This document shows positions 18,561 through 28,960 of a DNA stretch of 64,000 nucleotides, in pieces. Numbering within the stretch: the stretch's first letter is position 1; each line of letters begins with the position of its first letter. Source of the DNA: Arachidicoccus sp. BS20 (lineage in GTDB: Bacteria; Bacteroidota; Bacteroidia; Chitinophagales; Chitinophagaceae); assembly GCF_001659705.1 (NCBI RefSeq), contig NZ_CP015971.1:1240001-1304000 (forward strand). Direction: 5' to 3'. The notes below the pieces were generated by a model. The model searched no databases and had not been told where the DNA came from. It saw nothing but the letters and a program-made list of their open reading frames with translations. A program made the translations under genes and the position numbers.

Positions 18561-18568
18561 TATTTTTG
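18561..18568 (+). promoter_or_regulatory. Candidate -7 promoter box for the PBP1A gene
   Basis: TATTTTTG fits the Bacteroidota TAnnTTTG -7 consensus and lies 28 bp upstream of the ATG at 18597. No TTG at a good distance upstream was seen, so the call is tentative. Confidence 0.35.
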
Positions 18569-18596
18569 ACAAAAGAATTGACGAATCAATATACGA

Positions 18597-21065
18597 ATGA
18601 ATACAACATCCACACAAGAAAAACGACCTAAAAATATAGCTGTACGCATACTCTGGATGATTTTTTTCGCGGGTATCATCGGCGTGGTTCTTTTATTGCT
18701 TATGGCAAACTATGGTTTGCTGGGCGAAATGCCATCCATAGAACAATTACAAAACCCAAGTGCATCTGAAGCAAGCCAGATTTATGCCGACGACGGTTCC
18801 CTGATGGGCAAAGTATTTCAGCAAGACAGGGTCAATGTATCTTTTAACGACATTAGTCCGAATGTAGTACATGCTTTGGTAGCTACCGAAGATGAACGTT
18901 TTTACAGCCACAACGGCGTGGATCCCCATGCCTTGGCAAGAGCATTTTTTTCGCTGGGAGGCGAAGGCGGTGCCAGCACCATTACTATGCAGACGGCAAA
19001 AAACCTGTTTACCAATTATAAGCGCAACACACTTATTCGCATTTTCCAAAAAATAAAAGAAGCGATTATTGCCGTTAAGCTCGAACGTAATTTCACAAAA
19101 AACGAAATACTCACTTTATATCTTAACACCGTCCCCTTTGGCGACAATGTTTACGGCATCAGAAACGCTGCCCGCACTTTTTTCCAAACCGACCCGTCGC
19201 AACTGAGCGTAGCTCAGGCTGCCGTACTCATTGGAATGCTGAAAGCTTCTACTGCATACAATCCGCGCATACATCCCGACAGAGCCTTAGCCAGAAGAAA
19301 TGTGGTAATAGGACAAATGGTACGCAACGGTTTTGTTTCCCAAAGTGAAGCACAGCAAATAAAAGCCACTCCCATTGTTCTTAATTACCATAAACTAAAC
19401 GAAGCCAACGGTTTGGCGCCGTACTTCAGAATGATTTTAGTGGAACAACTAAAAAACTGGTGTAAGAACAATCCAAAGCCCGACGGCACGCCGTACGATT
19501 TATATACCGACGGGTTGAAAATATATACCACCATTAATCCCCATTTACAAAAATACGCCGAGGAAGCAGTAGCCAAGCACATGAGCTATATGCAACAGAT
19601 ACTTAATGCGCAAAGCGATATTAAAAACGGCAGTGTATGGAAAGCGCATCAGCGTACGCTTGACTGGGCAATGCGCCATTCCATTCGTTGGAACAATGAA
19701 AAGAATGACGGTTTGTCTGACAACGAAATCGTTAAAACATTCAACGTAAAAACTAAAATGACGGTTTTTGCCTACAACTATTATCGCCACAAAGACACGG
19801 TAATGACACCGCTTGATTCTATCAAATATATGCGGCAAATGTTACAAGCCGGCTTCATGGCGATGGACCCGCTAAGCGGCGAAGTAAAAGCCTGGGTCGG
19901 CGGCATTGATTACAGGCACTTTAAGTACGACCACGTAAACATCAATACAAAACGGCAGGTAGGCTCAACTATTAAACCGCTGCTCTACAGTCTTGCAATC
20001 GAAAAAGGCGGCTTCACGCCCAATACGCCGGTACAAGATGAACGACAATATTTCAACGGTTACGGCTACGTGCCTGCCACAGGTGCAAGTTGCACAGGAC
20101 GTACGATGCCAATGTCCGAAGCTTTGGCAGAATCGCGCAACTGTGCCACAGCTTACATAGAAAAGCAACTTGGTCCGAATAGCAATGAAGGTGCGGTAAA
20201 ATTTGTAGATTTTCTGCAACAATGCGGCATATCTTCTAAGCTCGAACCTTATCCTTCTATTGTTTTGGGTTCGGAAGAAATTTCTTTATACGAGATGATG
20301 CAGGCATTCTCCATGTTTCCCGGTCGCGGCTTTAATGTACAGCCGATGCTCATTACGAGAATTGAAGATGCACACGGTAATGTATTGTTTACAAGTACAC
20401 CAAAACGCAAACAAATCATCAGTGATATTACGGCAAGCTCTATGGTATCAATGATGCAGGACGTTATCAATTACGGAACGGGCAGAAGATTGAACAACTA
20501 CGATGTGCAGGGCGATATTGCCGGAAAAACCGGAACAACCAACGATAACAGCGATGCATGGTTCATTGGATACACACCTCAATTACTGGTAGGCATCTGG
20601 ACCGGCTGCGACGACCGTTTTATCCATATTCAAAGCGAATCCGAAGGACAAGGTGCTGCCGTAGCTTTACCGATATGGGCATATTTTTTCAATAAAGCCG
20701 AAAATGACCCAAGTACAGGTTTGAATGTCCATCAAAAATTTGACAACAACTTCAATAGCGATAGTGGTGGACAATCGCTTATTTATGACTGGGCAAATAA
20801 TATTCCCGATTCAACCGACAGCATTCAAAACAAATTACTTCCAAATAATATCAAGCCGCAGGACATTGGTCCGGAAAGCGACTCGGGCGATAATATTAAC
20901 GATAATCAAGCACCGGTAGGAGGAGATAATTCTTCGCTTCCGGCAAAAAAACCACAGACCAAACCCAAAGCAGTAATGCCGGCTCCTTCACAAAAGCAGC
21001 CCGAAAAGAAAAAAGAAGGACTTTTAAAAAGAATCTTCGGCGGGAAAAATAAAAATAAACAGTAG
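18597..21065 (+). CDS. Class A penicillin-binding protein 1A (transglycosylase/transpeptidase)
   Basis: 822 residues. One N-terminal membrane anchor (about 16-38), then a GT51 glycosyltransferase domain with catalytic Glu98 in ATEDERFYSH and the GGASTITMQTAKNL motif, a linker, and a transpeptidase domain with STIK (Ser457), SRN (513-515) and KTGTT (from 644). The C-terminus is Pro/Lys-rich and unstructured (KPQTKPKAVMPAPSQKQ). It polymerises and crosslinks peptidoglycan in the periplasm. All catalytic motifs are intact. Confidence 0.95.
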   Translation: MNTTSTQEKRPKNIAVRILWMIFFAGIIGVVLLLLMANYGLLGEMPSIEQLQNPSASEASQIYADDGSLMGKVFQQDRVNVSFNDISPNVVHALVATEDERFYSHNGVDPHALARAFFSLGGEGGASTITMQTAKNLFTNYKRNTLIRIFQKIKEAIIAVKLERNFTKNEILTLYLNTVPFGDNVYGIRNAARTFFQTDPSQLSVAQAAVLIGMLKASTAYNPRIHPDRALARRNVVIGQMVRNGFVSQSEAQQIKATPIVLNYHKLNEANGLAPYFRMILVEQLKNWCKNNPKPDGTPYDLYTDGLKIYTTINPHLQKYAEEAVAKHMSYMQQILNAQSDIKNGSVWKAHQRTLDWAMRHSIRWNNEKNDGLSDNEIVKTFNVKTKMTVFAYNYYRHKDTVMTPLDSIKYMRQMLQAGFMAMDPLSGEVKAWVGGIDYRHFKYDHVNINTKRQVGSTIKPLLYSLAIEKGGFTPNTPVQDERQYFNGYGYVPATGASCTGRTMPMSEALAESRNCATAYIEKQLGPNSNEGAVKFVDFLQQCGISSKLEPYPSIVLGSEEISLYEMMQAFSMFPGRGFNVQPMLITRIEDAHGNVLFTSTPKRKQIISDITASSMVSMMQDVINYGTGRRLNNYDVQGDIAGKTGTTNDNSDAWFIGYTPQLLVGIWTGCDDRFIHIQSESEGQGAAVALPIWAYFFNKAENDPSTGLNVHQKFDNNFNSDSGGQSLIYDWANNIPDSTDSIQNKLLPNNIKPQDIGPESDSGDNINDNQAPVGGDNSSLPAKKPQTKPKAVMPAPSQKQPEKKKEGLLKRIFGGKNKNKQ

Positions 21066-21101
21066 CGATTCTCATTTATTTGAAGCTCTTACATATATAA
21101 A

Positions 21102-21140
21102 AAACGGAACTGTCCGCAAATATTGCGACAGTTCCGTTTT
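21102..21140. terminator. Bidirectional terminator between PBP1A and fumC
   Basis: Perfect 14-bp inverted arms (AAAACGGAACTGTC and its complement) with a small secondary stem in the loop. A-rich on the left and T-rich on the right, so it can work for both convergent genes. Confidence 0.85.
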
Positions 21141-21156
21141 CAATAATACAACACTC

Positions 21157-22554
21157 TTAAATATCTCCCACCATTTTACTTGGCACAACCCATTCATCAA
21201 ATTGTTCGGGCGTGAGATAACCCAAAGCCACTGCCGTTTCTTTCAACGTGCTTCCGTTTTTATGTGCAGTCTGCGCAATTTCCGCAGCTTTATAATAACC
21301 GATTTTCGTGTTCAAAGCTGTTACAAGCATCAAAGAATTATCTACGTGTTTTTTAATATTTGCTTCTATCGGCTCAATACCTTCGGCGCATTTATCGTTG
21401 AACGAAACACAACCTTCGCCTATCAAACGAGCGCTGTGCAGGAAGTTATAAATCATCACAGGTTTGAAAACATTTAATTCAAAATGCCCTGTCGCTCCGC
21501 CGATGTTAATCGCAACATCATTGCCCAACACCTGCGCGGCAATCATCGTCAAAGCCTCGCACTGCGTGGGATTTACTTTGCCCGGCATAATAGAACTTCC
21601 CGGCTCGTTATCCGGAATATGAATTTCGCCGATGCCGCTGCGCGGACCGCTGGACAACATACGAATATCATTCGCAATTTTCATCAGGCTTACGGCAACG
21701 GTTTTCAATGCGCCGTGCGCTTCTACAATCGCATCGTGTGCAGCCAATGCTTCAAATTTATTTGAAGCGGTAATGAAAGGTAAACCTGTGAGTTCCGCAA
21801 TTTTTTTCGCCACCAATTCGGAATAACCTCGTGGTGTGTTGATGCCCGTACCAACTGCCGTTCCGCCCAAAGCCAGTTCTGACAAATGTTTCAGCGTATT
21901 CTTAATCGCATTCAATCCATGATTTAACTGTGCAACATAGCCACTGAATTCTTGTCCCAAAGTCAATGGTGTAGCGTCCATAAAATGCGTGCGACCGATT
22001 TTTACCACGTGCATAAAATCTTTCGATTTTTTTGCCAAAGTATCGCGCAACTTTTCAATTCCCGGAATGGTTGTTTCCATTAAAATTTTATACGCCGCAA
22101 TGTGCATCGCGGTAGGGAATGTATCGTTGGACGATTGCGATTTATTGACATCATCGTTCGGATGCAATACTTTTTCTTTATCCGTCAAAGCGCCGCCGTT
22201 GAGTACGTGCGCGCGATAAGCGATTACTTCATTCGCATTCATATTGCTTTGCGTACCGCTGCCTGTTTGCCAAACAACCAAAGGAAACTGGTCGTCCAAT
22301 TTTCCATCCAGAATTTCATCGGCAACTTTACCGATTAAGTCTGCTTTTTCTTTTGATAAAACGCCCAATTCTTCATTGGTTAAAGCCGCTGCTTTTTTGA
22401 GATAAGCAAATGCCTTAATGATTTCTTTCGGCATTTTATTAATATCCTGCGCAATTTTAAAGTTCTCGATGCTGCGCTGCGTTTGCGCGCCCCAATACAT
22501 ATCAACAGGCACTTTCACTTCGCCCATCGTGTCTTTTTCTATACGAAATTCCAT
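21157..22554 (-). CDS. fumC: Fumarate hydratase, class II
   Basis: 465 residues of the fumarase/aspartase superfamily. It shows the class II fumarase patterns [47 protein letters not shown] and the mobile catalytic loop signature [16 protein letters not shown]. It interconverts fumarate and malate in the cytosolic TCA cycle without an iron-sulfur cluster. A TATCTTTG box on the minus strand at 22583-22590, 29 bp upstream of the start codon, fits the -7 promoter element. Single gene, convergent with PBP1A. Confidence 0.96.
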   Translation of the reverse strand: MEFRIEKDTMGEVKVPVDMYWGAQTQRSIENFKIAQDINKMPKEIIKAFAYLKKAAALTNEELGVLSKEKADLIGKVADEILDGKLDDQFPLVVWQTGSGTQSNMNANEVIAYRAHVLNGGALTDKEKVLHPNDDVNKSQSSNDTFPTAMHIAAYKILMETTIPGIEKLRDTLAKKSKDFMHVVKIGRTHFMDATPLTLGQEFSGYVAQLNHGLNAIKNTLKHLSELALGGTAVGTGINTPRGYSELVAKKIAELTGLPFITASNKFEALAAHDAIVEAHGALKTVAVSLMKIANDIRMLSSGPRSGIGEIHIPDNEPGSSIMPGKVNPTQCEALTMIAAQVLGNDVAINIGGATGHFELNVFKPVMIYNFLHSARLIGEGCVSFNDKCAEGIEPIEANIKKHVDNSLMLVTALNTKIGYYKAAEIAQTAHKNGSTLKETAVALGYLTPEQFDEWVVPSKMVGDI

Positions 22555-22582
22555 AGTAATAAATTGATTTTTTGAAGTATGG

Positions 22583-22590
22583 CAAAGATA
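22583..22590 (-). promoter_or_regulatory. Candidate fumC -7 promoter box
   Basis: Minus-strand TATCTTTG, an exact TAnnTTTG match, 29 bp upstream of the fumC ATG. The expected TTG at -33 is not evident, and a palindromic repeat begins 12 bp farther upstream. Confidence 0.45.
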
Positions 22591-22601
22591 ATTCTTTTGC
22601 T

Positions 22602-22625
22602 GAGGTTCGTGCGGACACGAACCTC
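22602..22625. repeat. Palindromic element, 10-bp arms around a CGGA/TCCG loop
   Basis: Perfect 10-bp arms (GAGGTTCGTG / CACGAACCTC) flank a 4-nt CGGA loop, which reads TCCG on the other strand. This is the same GTG-TCCG-CAC core that heads the repeats of the island after 50.7 kb, here in the chromosomal backbone with different arms. A degenerate relative follows at 22668-22682 and phrases of the adjoining sequence recur near 22875-22930 and 25800-25860. Confidence 0.7.
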
Positions 22626-22705
22626 TATTTTATTTTGGCAAATGAAGACACTTACCGAGGCGGTGGATTCGTGTCCGCACCACAGATGTGCGAAAAATTG
22701 GCTTT

Positions 22706-22774
22706 CACTCCGAAGGAGTGATATTTTAATAGAAATTTGATGATGATAAAATGAGTTCGACCCCTTCGGGGTCG
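22706..22774. repeat. Pair of small palindromes in the fumC-kinase intergenic region
   Basis: CACTCC-GAA-GGAGTG at 22706-22720 and CGACCCC-TTC-GGGGTCG at 22758-22774, followed by a weaker TCCC-GTT-GGGA near 22823. Such Bacteroidota intergenic palindromes usually come in clusters and are probably repeat-derived or transcript-end structures. The whole stretch 22555-23053 carries no other gene. Confidence 0.6.
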
Positions 22775-23053
22775 TATGTAAAATCTACGACATCTTTTCT
22801 ATTAACATATTATCCCGTTGGGAGTAAAAGCCTAGATACATCATACAAATATTATTACTTTTTCACGAACATCTATTGTGCGACACGAACCTTTATTTAT
22901 TTCGGCACGTGCCTTCACGCAACGAGGCGTAATACATTCTATCCAAATTCTATGCAAAAAGAATAACATACTAATCGAAACAAGCCATTTACTATGTTCA
23001 TATTTTTTCTCGGCGCGTTGGATTATACCTTAGCTTTAAATAATTCAAAAGAT

Positions 23054-24883
23054 ATGAAACAATTTATCACACTTATACTTTTATTAAGTTGCGGTGTTGC
23101 ATCTGCACAACATTTCGACACATCCAAATATGTGCATATAGGAAATTTCTTTGTTGATAAATCAAATCCCGATTTAAAATATTTGCGAACTGATGGTATA
23201 AGCATAGGCTTAATCGACATTCGCAAAGCAACACCGCAACAATTGGAAAGCATAAAAAAATATGACCGCATCGAAGCGATTTATAATGAACATACATGGT
23301 ACAATGTGTATGAGGCTTTATTTAATTTCCATGATGCGATTGTGCCGAGATTTGAAACAGGTTTGAATGATACAATTTACAATGGCAGCAACAATCAGAC
23401 TTGGGGAAATATTCCCATAACATCGACAGTCATCGATGGCAAAAATTATGTAGAGTTTGCCGATGTGCTGATTGATAAAAGTAATGCAAAAAATTATCGT
23501 TATCATGTCATTCAAAACGATAACAAAGAAATTGTTGCATGGACAACACCGGATAATTTTTTAAAAACAAAAGATGGAAAATACAGTTATGCCTATCTCG
23601 GGAAATTTAATTACACACCAAATCAAACATTAAGAATTGAAATTTATAATGTCAATAATTATGCAGACAGGTCGGCTTATATTGCAGACTGGCGCGGGTT
23701 TCAGGCATTTCAGCTGAGAGCATTTCTTCAATACAAATCAAATATTAAAGGCTTTGACCATAATATATTGTTTTCTGCAAATCTTGATGAAACGGCAAAA
23801 CCTCAATTTTATAATTGCATCGAAACAAAAAATTTGAACAATAAATTAATCAGATTATCTGATTCTATTTACACCATCCAATTCTCCAATAAAAACTATA
23901 ACCTCAATTATGATTACCGACTTACGTTGAAAAAAACAATCAATGGGAAAACAGCAACCATTGATTTAGGAACTTGTGCAGACACATACAATCTTGATAA
24001 AACTTATTGGAACGAACCGGGAAAATATGAAATCATTTTTACGCCAACAGCCGTAACAATGGCCACTCCAAAACCTTCCTATGGCAAATGGGTTTTGTTC
24101 AACAATCTTGCTAAACATTATTCGTTTACTGTGCTGCCCGATTTGCATAATAAAATTTCTTTTTCCTTAAGAGATATGTTGTTGCTTATTGGTTTGTTAT
24201 TACTGCTGTTTCTCGTCATTTATTATTTTATCAAAACAAAAAATGCAAGAAAAATTGCGCTTGCCACGCAACAAAAAGAAACATCCAAACTGCAACTCGA
24301 AGCTGTAAGAAACCAGCTCAATCCGCACTTTATGTTCAATGCTTTGACAGGCATTCAAAACCTGATGAATAAAAATAAAACCGATAAAGCCAATGAATAT
24401 TTAAGCAGCTTTTCACGCATCACAAGAAATATACTCGACGGCTCAAAATCAACACTCATCAGCATTTCAGAAGAAAAGAGCTTATTGGATGATTATTTAA
24501 AAATGGAACAGCTTCGTTTTAATTTTCATTATTCCATTATCATTGATAAAAATATTGATGCAGACAATATAGAAATTCCTGCGATGCTTTTACAACCTTT
24601 GATTGAAAACGCCGTGAAGCATGGCATCAGCGATTTGAACAAAGAAGGCAATATCGAAATCCGGTTTTCATCCAAAGAAAAAAAACTGTTGCTCGAAGTT
24701 GTTGATGACGGCGAAGGTTTCGACACAACAAAAAGCTACGACGGTTACGGATTACAATTGACGAGGAAAAGAATATCTTTACTCAACGCAATTTACACAC
24801 ATACAAAAATTGAAATGAATAGTACATCCAACAACAACGGAACAACTATTCAAATCGTTTTAAACAACTGGCTCGAACAATGA
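23054..24883 (+). CDS. LytS-type sensor histidine kinase with extracytoplasmic sensor domain
   Basis: 609 residues from the ATG at 23054, chosen because it starts a signal peptide (MKQFITLILLLSCGVASAQ); an upstream start would add 20 residues ahead of it. A roughly 350-residue extracytoplasmic domain of unknown ligand precedes one transmembrane helix (about 374-393), then a His_kinase (LytS/YehU) domain with QLNPHFMFNAL (His425) and an HATPase domain (LLQPLIENAVKHG, Asn519; DDGEGF; GYGLQLTRKRI). It phosphorylates the response regulator whose gene overlaps its end by 4 bp. Signal unknown. Confidence 0.92.
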   Translation: MKQFITLILLLSCGVASAQHFDTSKYVHIGNFFVDKSNPDLKYLRTDGISIGLIDIRKATPQQLESIKKYDRIEAIYNEHTWYNVYEALFNFHDAIVPRFETGLNDTIYNGSNNQTWGNIPITSTVIDGKNYVEFADVLIDKSNAKNYRYHVIQNDNKEIVAWTTPDNFLKTKDGKYSYAYLGKFNYTPNQTLRIEIYNVNNYADRSAYIADWRGFQAFQLRAFLQYKSNIKGFDHNILFSANLDETAKPQFYNCIETKNLNNKLIRLSDSIYTIQFSNKNYNLNYDYRLTLKKTINGKTATIDLGTCADTYNLDKTYWNEPGKYEIIFTPTAVTMATPKPSYGKWVLFNNLAKHYSFTVLPDLHNKISFSLRDMLLLIGLLLLLFLVIYYFIKTKNARKIALATQQKETSKLQLEAVRNQLNPHFMFNALTGIQNLMNKNKTDKANEYLSSFSRITRNILDGSKSTLISISEEKSLLDDYLKMEQLRFNFHYSIIIDKNIDADNIEIPAMLLQPLIENAVKHGISDLNKEGNIEIRFSSKEKKLLLEVVDDGEGFDTTKSYDGYGLQLTRKRISLLNAIYTHTKIEMNSTSNNNGTTIQIVLNNWLEQ

Positions 24884-25629
24884 ACGTAATTTTAATTGAT
24901 GATGAAACCGGAAACTCGGAAAACCTGCAATCCTTGCTGGCAAAGCATTTCAGCGGAATCAATGTTTTGTGCGCCTGCTCTCAGGTTGATGAAGCCGTGT
25001 CAAAAATTGAACAACTGGAACCCGATTTAATTTTCCTCGATATTCAAATGGGAAAGCAATCCGGCTTTGATTTGTTGGGCAAAGTGACAATAAGAAATTT
25101 TGAAGTGATTTTTGTAACGGCTTATGATAAATACGGCATTCAGGCAATCAAATTTGCGGCATTGGATTATTTATTAAAACCGATTGACATCAACGAACTA
25201 AAAGAAGCTGTTGCCAAAGCCGAAAAGAAAATTACCGAAAGAAAAACGAATACACAGCTCGATTTTTTAATTCAAAACTTAAAGCAAACAGAACGCAGGC
25301 AACCGAAAATTGCATTACCGCAATTGCAGGAAATCCGCTATGTTCAGGTAAATGACATCGTTCGTTGCGAAGCGGAAAATTCTTACACATTTTTCCATCT
25401 TTCCAACGGCGATAAAATTTTAGTTTCCAAACCTTTGAAAGAATATGCTGAAATGCTGCAACCTTATGGCTTTATAAGAACGCATCAATCGCATCTGGCA
25501 AATCCGGCTTTTGTAAAAAGCTGGCTGAGAGAAGATGGCGGAAGTTTGTTATTGAATAATGGAATAAAAATACCTGTTTCCAAAATGAATAAAGATTCTG
25601 TGAAACAGGCATTGACTTCAAATGCCTAA
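24880..25629 (+). CDS. LytTR-family response regulator
   Basis: 249 residues. The N-terminal receiver domain has phosphoacceptor Asp54 (LIFLDIQMG), with acidic residues at the start (LIDDE) and the Lys in LLKPI. The C-terminal LytTR DNA-binding domain (about 145-245) shows IRYVQVNDIVRCEAENSYTFFHL and FIRTHQSHLANPAFVKSW. The ATG overlaps the kinase stop (ATGA), so the pair forms a translationally coupled two-component system. LytTR proteins bind paired short direct repeats. No target is evident nearby. Confidence 0.94.
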   Translation: MNVILIDDETGNSENLQSLLAKHFSGINVLCACSQVDEAVSKIEQLEPDLIFLDIQMGKQSGFDLLGKVTIRNFEVIFVTAYDKYGIQAIKFAALDYLLKPIDINELKEAVAKAEKKITERKTNTQLDFLIQNLKQTERRQPKIALPQLQEIRYVQVNDIVRCEAENSYTFFHLSNGDKILVSKPLKEYAEMLQPYGFIRTHQSHLANPAFVKSWLREDGGSLLLNNGIKIPVSKMNKDSVKQALTSNA

Positions 25630-25717
25630 TTGATAAATAACTGACAATTAGTGTCTCAAAGGGCTTTTGAAAGCTCTAAGAATCGCGTATTTGATTTTTC
25701 ACTCCATTACCTTACCG

Positions 25718-25766
25718 AAACAAAAGAGGCTGTCTCGGAGTTTTGAGAAAACAGCCTCTTTTGTTT
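25718..25766. terminator. Strong bidirectional terminator between response regulator and DUF4302 gene
   Basis: Perfect 16-bp arms (AAACAAAAGAGGCTGT and complement) with a 17-nt loop, A-rich on the left and T-rich on the right. It lies between convergent transcripts. The rest of 25630-25908 contains only a degenerate relative of the repeat sequence near 22.6 kb (TATCCGCACAAGCCCC, GAAGACACATAC). Confidence 0.85.
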
Positions 25767-25908
25767 CTTCAAACTTTAGTTTTTATCTGCTGCAGCCTCG
25801 ATACATATCCGCACAAGCCCCTTTATTTTGATACATGAAGACACATACAGAAGCGTTAAAATAACCCAGTAGTTACACTAAGTTATTTACTCAAAAATCA
25901 TAATCAGA

Positions 25909-27252
25909 TTAAAAGGTTCCGGTAAATACAAATGTTGGGTTATCTACACTTGTAAATCGCATATATGCAACATTGGTATCAGGATCAATATAATAATCAA
26001 GTGCAAAATTATCTGTATTAATACGCTCCTGTAGCAATGGAGACAAAGTACTATATAATGCATTTGCATTACCTGAAGATGTCCTATATGTAAACTTAAG
26101 CGTATTGTCGCTGTTAACTTCGTATGAATATGAATAATCAAGATTTAAATAAGAGGAAGAGCCATAAGGTGTAACAACCCTTAATGTAAATGTTTTTGCT
26201 GCCCCGTTTATGCTCATAAATGATATTTCTCCTAAAGATAGTTGCGATCCACCGACATTCCATCCATTTATGCCAGCATTGGTAGAGGCTCTTCTTGTTA
26301 CAAAATCGCTACCCCAGCCGGATGCACTGGTCTCATTTGCGACTGTAATAACACTACCTCCACCAGTAAAAACATTTACAGCTGGAATAAGTGGAACCGG
26401 GCTTTGCAATATTGGATATTTTCCACCAGTAGATGTGTACACTGCTAACGTTTGTGCATCTTTCCACGCAATTTTTTTGAATTGCAAGCCGGCTATATTC
26501 ACGCCACTATCCAACAAAGACATTTCATCTACCGTATAAGCAAATTTTGCTGTACTGGACACTAAATCTCCATTGCCATCTACAGTAGTAAACGTTACTC
26601 TTTTTCCTGCATCCAAATCGTTAGAAGCATTTGGTACTATGGCAATATTCGTCCCATCATCCAATGCAATATATGCATTACTGTTTGCGGTAAAGAAATC
26701 TCTGAATGCCTGAATAGCCGTAAGATATCCGCCTGAAGTATATATTGCTTTTTGTGCTGCGGTGGCTTTCACAAAACTTAACGGCATCCGATACCGCTTA
26801 CCTAAAAATACGATACTGTCTCCATTGGTATGGTCATAGATATAATCTACATCTCCCCCATAACCGTTTCGAACATTATTATCCGGGTCATTCAGTTCTG
26901 TAATATAGTTATAGGTATCAAAAGTTAAAGCCGCCCCCATGTCAGCCCTCAGACGCGTTTGAGATTGCTTGGACGTACTTGCGAACTGGTCTAATAAATC
27001 TGAATACATAGTAACCTGCAATGAATCGTCGAAACTCATATAAAATCCATAACCACCACCGAAATAAACAGGTGTCGTTACTATCCAACCGTCAGGTGCG
27101 GATGTCAGTGTCTTTTTAACGAAGTTAATAGTGTCAGACATCCTAGCTTCCGGGCTTTTATCAAATTTTGCGACATAGGAGTCTTTTTTGCAACTGCTTA
27201 TAAAGAAAACTATTGCAAATAAACTAAACAGAAAAGAAGATATTTTTTTCAT
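25909..27252 (-). CDS. DUF4302-family lipoprotein of the SusCD locus
   Basis: 447 residues with lipobox FISSC (Cys21), so an outer-membrane or periplasmic lipoprotein. The sequence (SDTINFVKKTLTSAPDGWIVTTPVYFGGGYGFYMSFDD) matches the DUF4302 family, which accompanies SusC/SusD and a zinc metallohydrolase lipoprotein in many Bacteroidota loci. Molecular function is unknown. It is the last gene of the minus-strand cluster that begins with the sigma factor or farther upstream. The preceding gap of 287 bp (27253-27539) holds no gene and no clear signal. Confidence 0.82.
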   Translation of the reverse strand: MKKISSFLFSLFAIVFFISSCKKDSYVAKFDKSPEARMSDTINFVKKTLTSAPDGWIVTTPVYFGGGYGFYMSFDDSLQVTMYSDLLDQFASTSKQSQTRLRADMGAALTFDTYNYITELNDPDNNVRNGYGGDVDYIYDHTNGDSIVFLGKRYRMPLSFVKATAAQKAIYTSGGYLTAIQAFRDFFTANSNAYIALDDGTNIAIVPNASNDLDAGKRVTFTTVDGNGDLVSSTAKFAYTVDEMSLLDSGVNIAGLQFKKIAWKDAQTLAVYTSTGGKYPILQSPVPLIPAVNVFTGGGSVITVANETSASGWGSDFVTRRASTNAGINGWNVGGSQLSLGEISFMSINGAAKTFTLRVVTPYGSSSYLNLDYSYSYEVNSDNTLKFTYRTSSGNANALYSTLSPLLQERINTDNFALDYYIDPDTNVAYMRFTSVDNPTFVFTGTF

Positions 27253-27539
27253 CTGTGAATATACATTATGCTGACACTTAAACAGCGGTTAAAAATATTT
27301 ATGGTTTTATAATTGTGCCTAAACGCCTTTGTTGAAAAGTTGTCTTACTTTGAAATAAAATAATACATACAACATAATAGATTTAAAAGATAATACCCAA
27401 AAAGTTGCCATTTGGTTAAAGGCTTTGTCATTCCAATTTTGTCAATTAACCCTTTGGGAAATATCAATCCAAGAATTCGCAAAAATGATGTTCCCGCAGA
27501 AAACAATACGAGGATTTTTAACATTCAAATTTGTAATTT

Positions 27540-28922
27540 TTATTCAGATAATGGTCCATAAAAATAATTGTCCGGGTCGGATTGCACGTAGAAGCCCCCT
27601 GTCTTTGTAAACATATTCGCAGGCACATTATATTGAGGCTTATATTGCAACCAATCTCCTATGAAAACATTGCTTGTTAAATACGCTTGTATTGTATTAG
27701 TAACCGAACTGGCAAAGTAACTGCCGTTACTATAAGTTGTTCCCGTTTTGTTAGTAACCTTTGCAAATTGAACAGTACCGGTGGTTTCATTGATACTCAT
27801 AGAAAAGTCAAAATCGCCAAGAAAATTACCTGTTCCGTCCCCGTAAGTAAAAGGAATACGAAGCGTCATGGTATTTTTACTGGTAAACAATAACTGTATG
27901 CCAGTGGCTAACCAGCCTGTCTGTACCTTTATAGCATCTTGTAACGCTTTATACTCCTCTGCAAATGAAGTTGATTGTCCATACAAATTATACATATTAT
28001 CAGTCAAATTAACTGTTAATGAAGTATATGGTGTACCTCGATTTAACCAATAAGGGAATGTTACTGATGGGTCTTTCACAGTATCTTTTATATATAACTG
28101 CACTTCTTTTTGCAAAGCTCTGTAATCAATACCCATGTTATTATAGTAATTCACGATACTTGATTCTTTTTCCCTCAATCCGGTAGCGCCGGCGCTCGAG
28201 GTTTTGACCCAATAATCGAACCATGATGGTCCAGACACAAGCATATAAGCATTTGTCTCTGCCATGTCTTCCACCGGATTTTCACTCGCATAGCTGCTTA
28301 CAAAACCGTACTTGTGAGAAGTATCTGCCGGAGTTTGCGTCCAGTTAGCATTATAGTATGCAGCAGTAAATTGTTGAAAATCAGACGGCATTGTGTATGT
28401 CTGCTGTAAAATATGTGTATATTCATGATGAATAAGGTGTAACATACCCGGGACAAAACTGGGACCCGTGGAAAAACCATCCAAACCAAAAATATTAACG
28501 CGGATTCCTCCTGAAGCTGTACCCGCATATCCCACCAAAGAGCCATCATAAGAAGTGGACCCCCAAAGCACTAACTGCTTAAACCCATACTTTTTTAGAA
28601 ACGACTCTCCAGCCACTTTGTTATAAGGCGCATAGTATCCGCTTAATACAGTCTGCATACTTGGCTGAACAACGCTCGGGTCTGGCGGCGTTACATTTCT
28701 GTCATATTCGTGGAAATAAGAATTAGTATGATAAATAACATCCACATTGTACGGGTCTAAAAAATTAGCTTTTAACCATGCATCTAAAGCTGTATTACTT
28801 GCGGTGCTATCAGCATTCAGGCTGCTCATATCAACTGGTGTAAAATCTTCTTTTTTACAAGAAAAAAATAACGCCGCCACAGATACTAGTAATAATGACT
28901 TGATTATAAATCTTTGCAACAT
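27540..28922 (-). CDS. Substrate import-associated zinc metallohydrolase lipoprotein
   Basis: 460 residues with lipobox LFFSC (Cys22) and a gluzincin-type HEYTH motif at 166-170; a third ligand is probably in NPVEDMAETNAYM. This matches the putative zinc-binding metallopeptidase lipoproteins encoded next to SusC/SusD in Bacteroidota. It probably acts at the cell surface on the imported substrate, suggesting a peptide or glycoprotein component. Located 38 bp after susD in the same direction. Confidence 0.85.
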   Translation of the reverse strand: MLQRFIIKSLLLVSVAALFFSCKKEDFTPVDMSSLNADSTASNTALDAWLKANFLDPYNVDVIYHTNSYFHEYDRNVTPPDPSVVQPSMQTVLSGYYAPYNKVAGESFLKKYGFKQLVLWGSTSYDGSLVGYAGTASGGIRVNIFGLDGFSTGPSFVPGMLHLIHHEYTHILQQTYTMPSDFQQFTAAYYNANWTQTPADTSHKYGFVSSYASENPVEDMAETNAYMLVSGPSWFDYWVKTSSAGATGLREKESSIVNYYNNMGIDYRALQKEVQLYIKDTVKDPSVTFPYWLNRGTPYTSLTVNLTDNMYNLYGQSTSFAEEYKALQDAIKVQTGWLATGIQLLFTSKNTMTLRIPFTYGDGTGNFLGDFDFSMSINETTGTVQFAKVTNKTGTTYSNGSYFASSVTNTIQAYLTSNVFIGDWLQYKPQYNVPANMFTKTGGFYVQSDPDNYFYGPLSE

Positions 28923-28960
28923 GAACTTATAGTTTTTAATAAGTAAATAATAGTTTTCTT

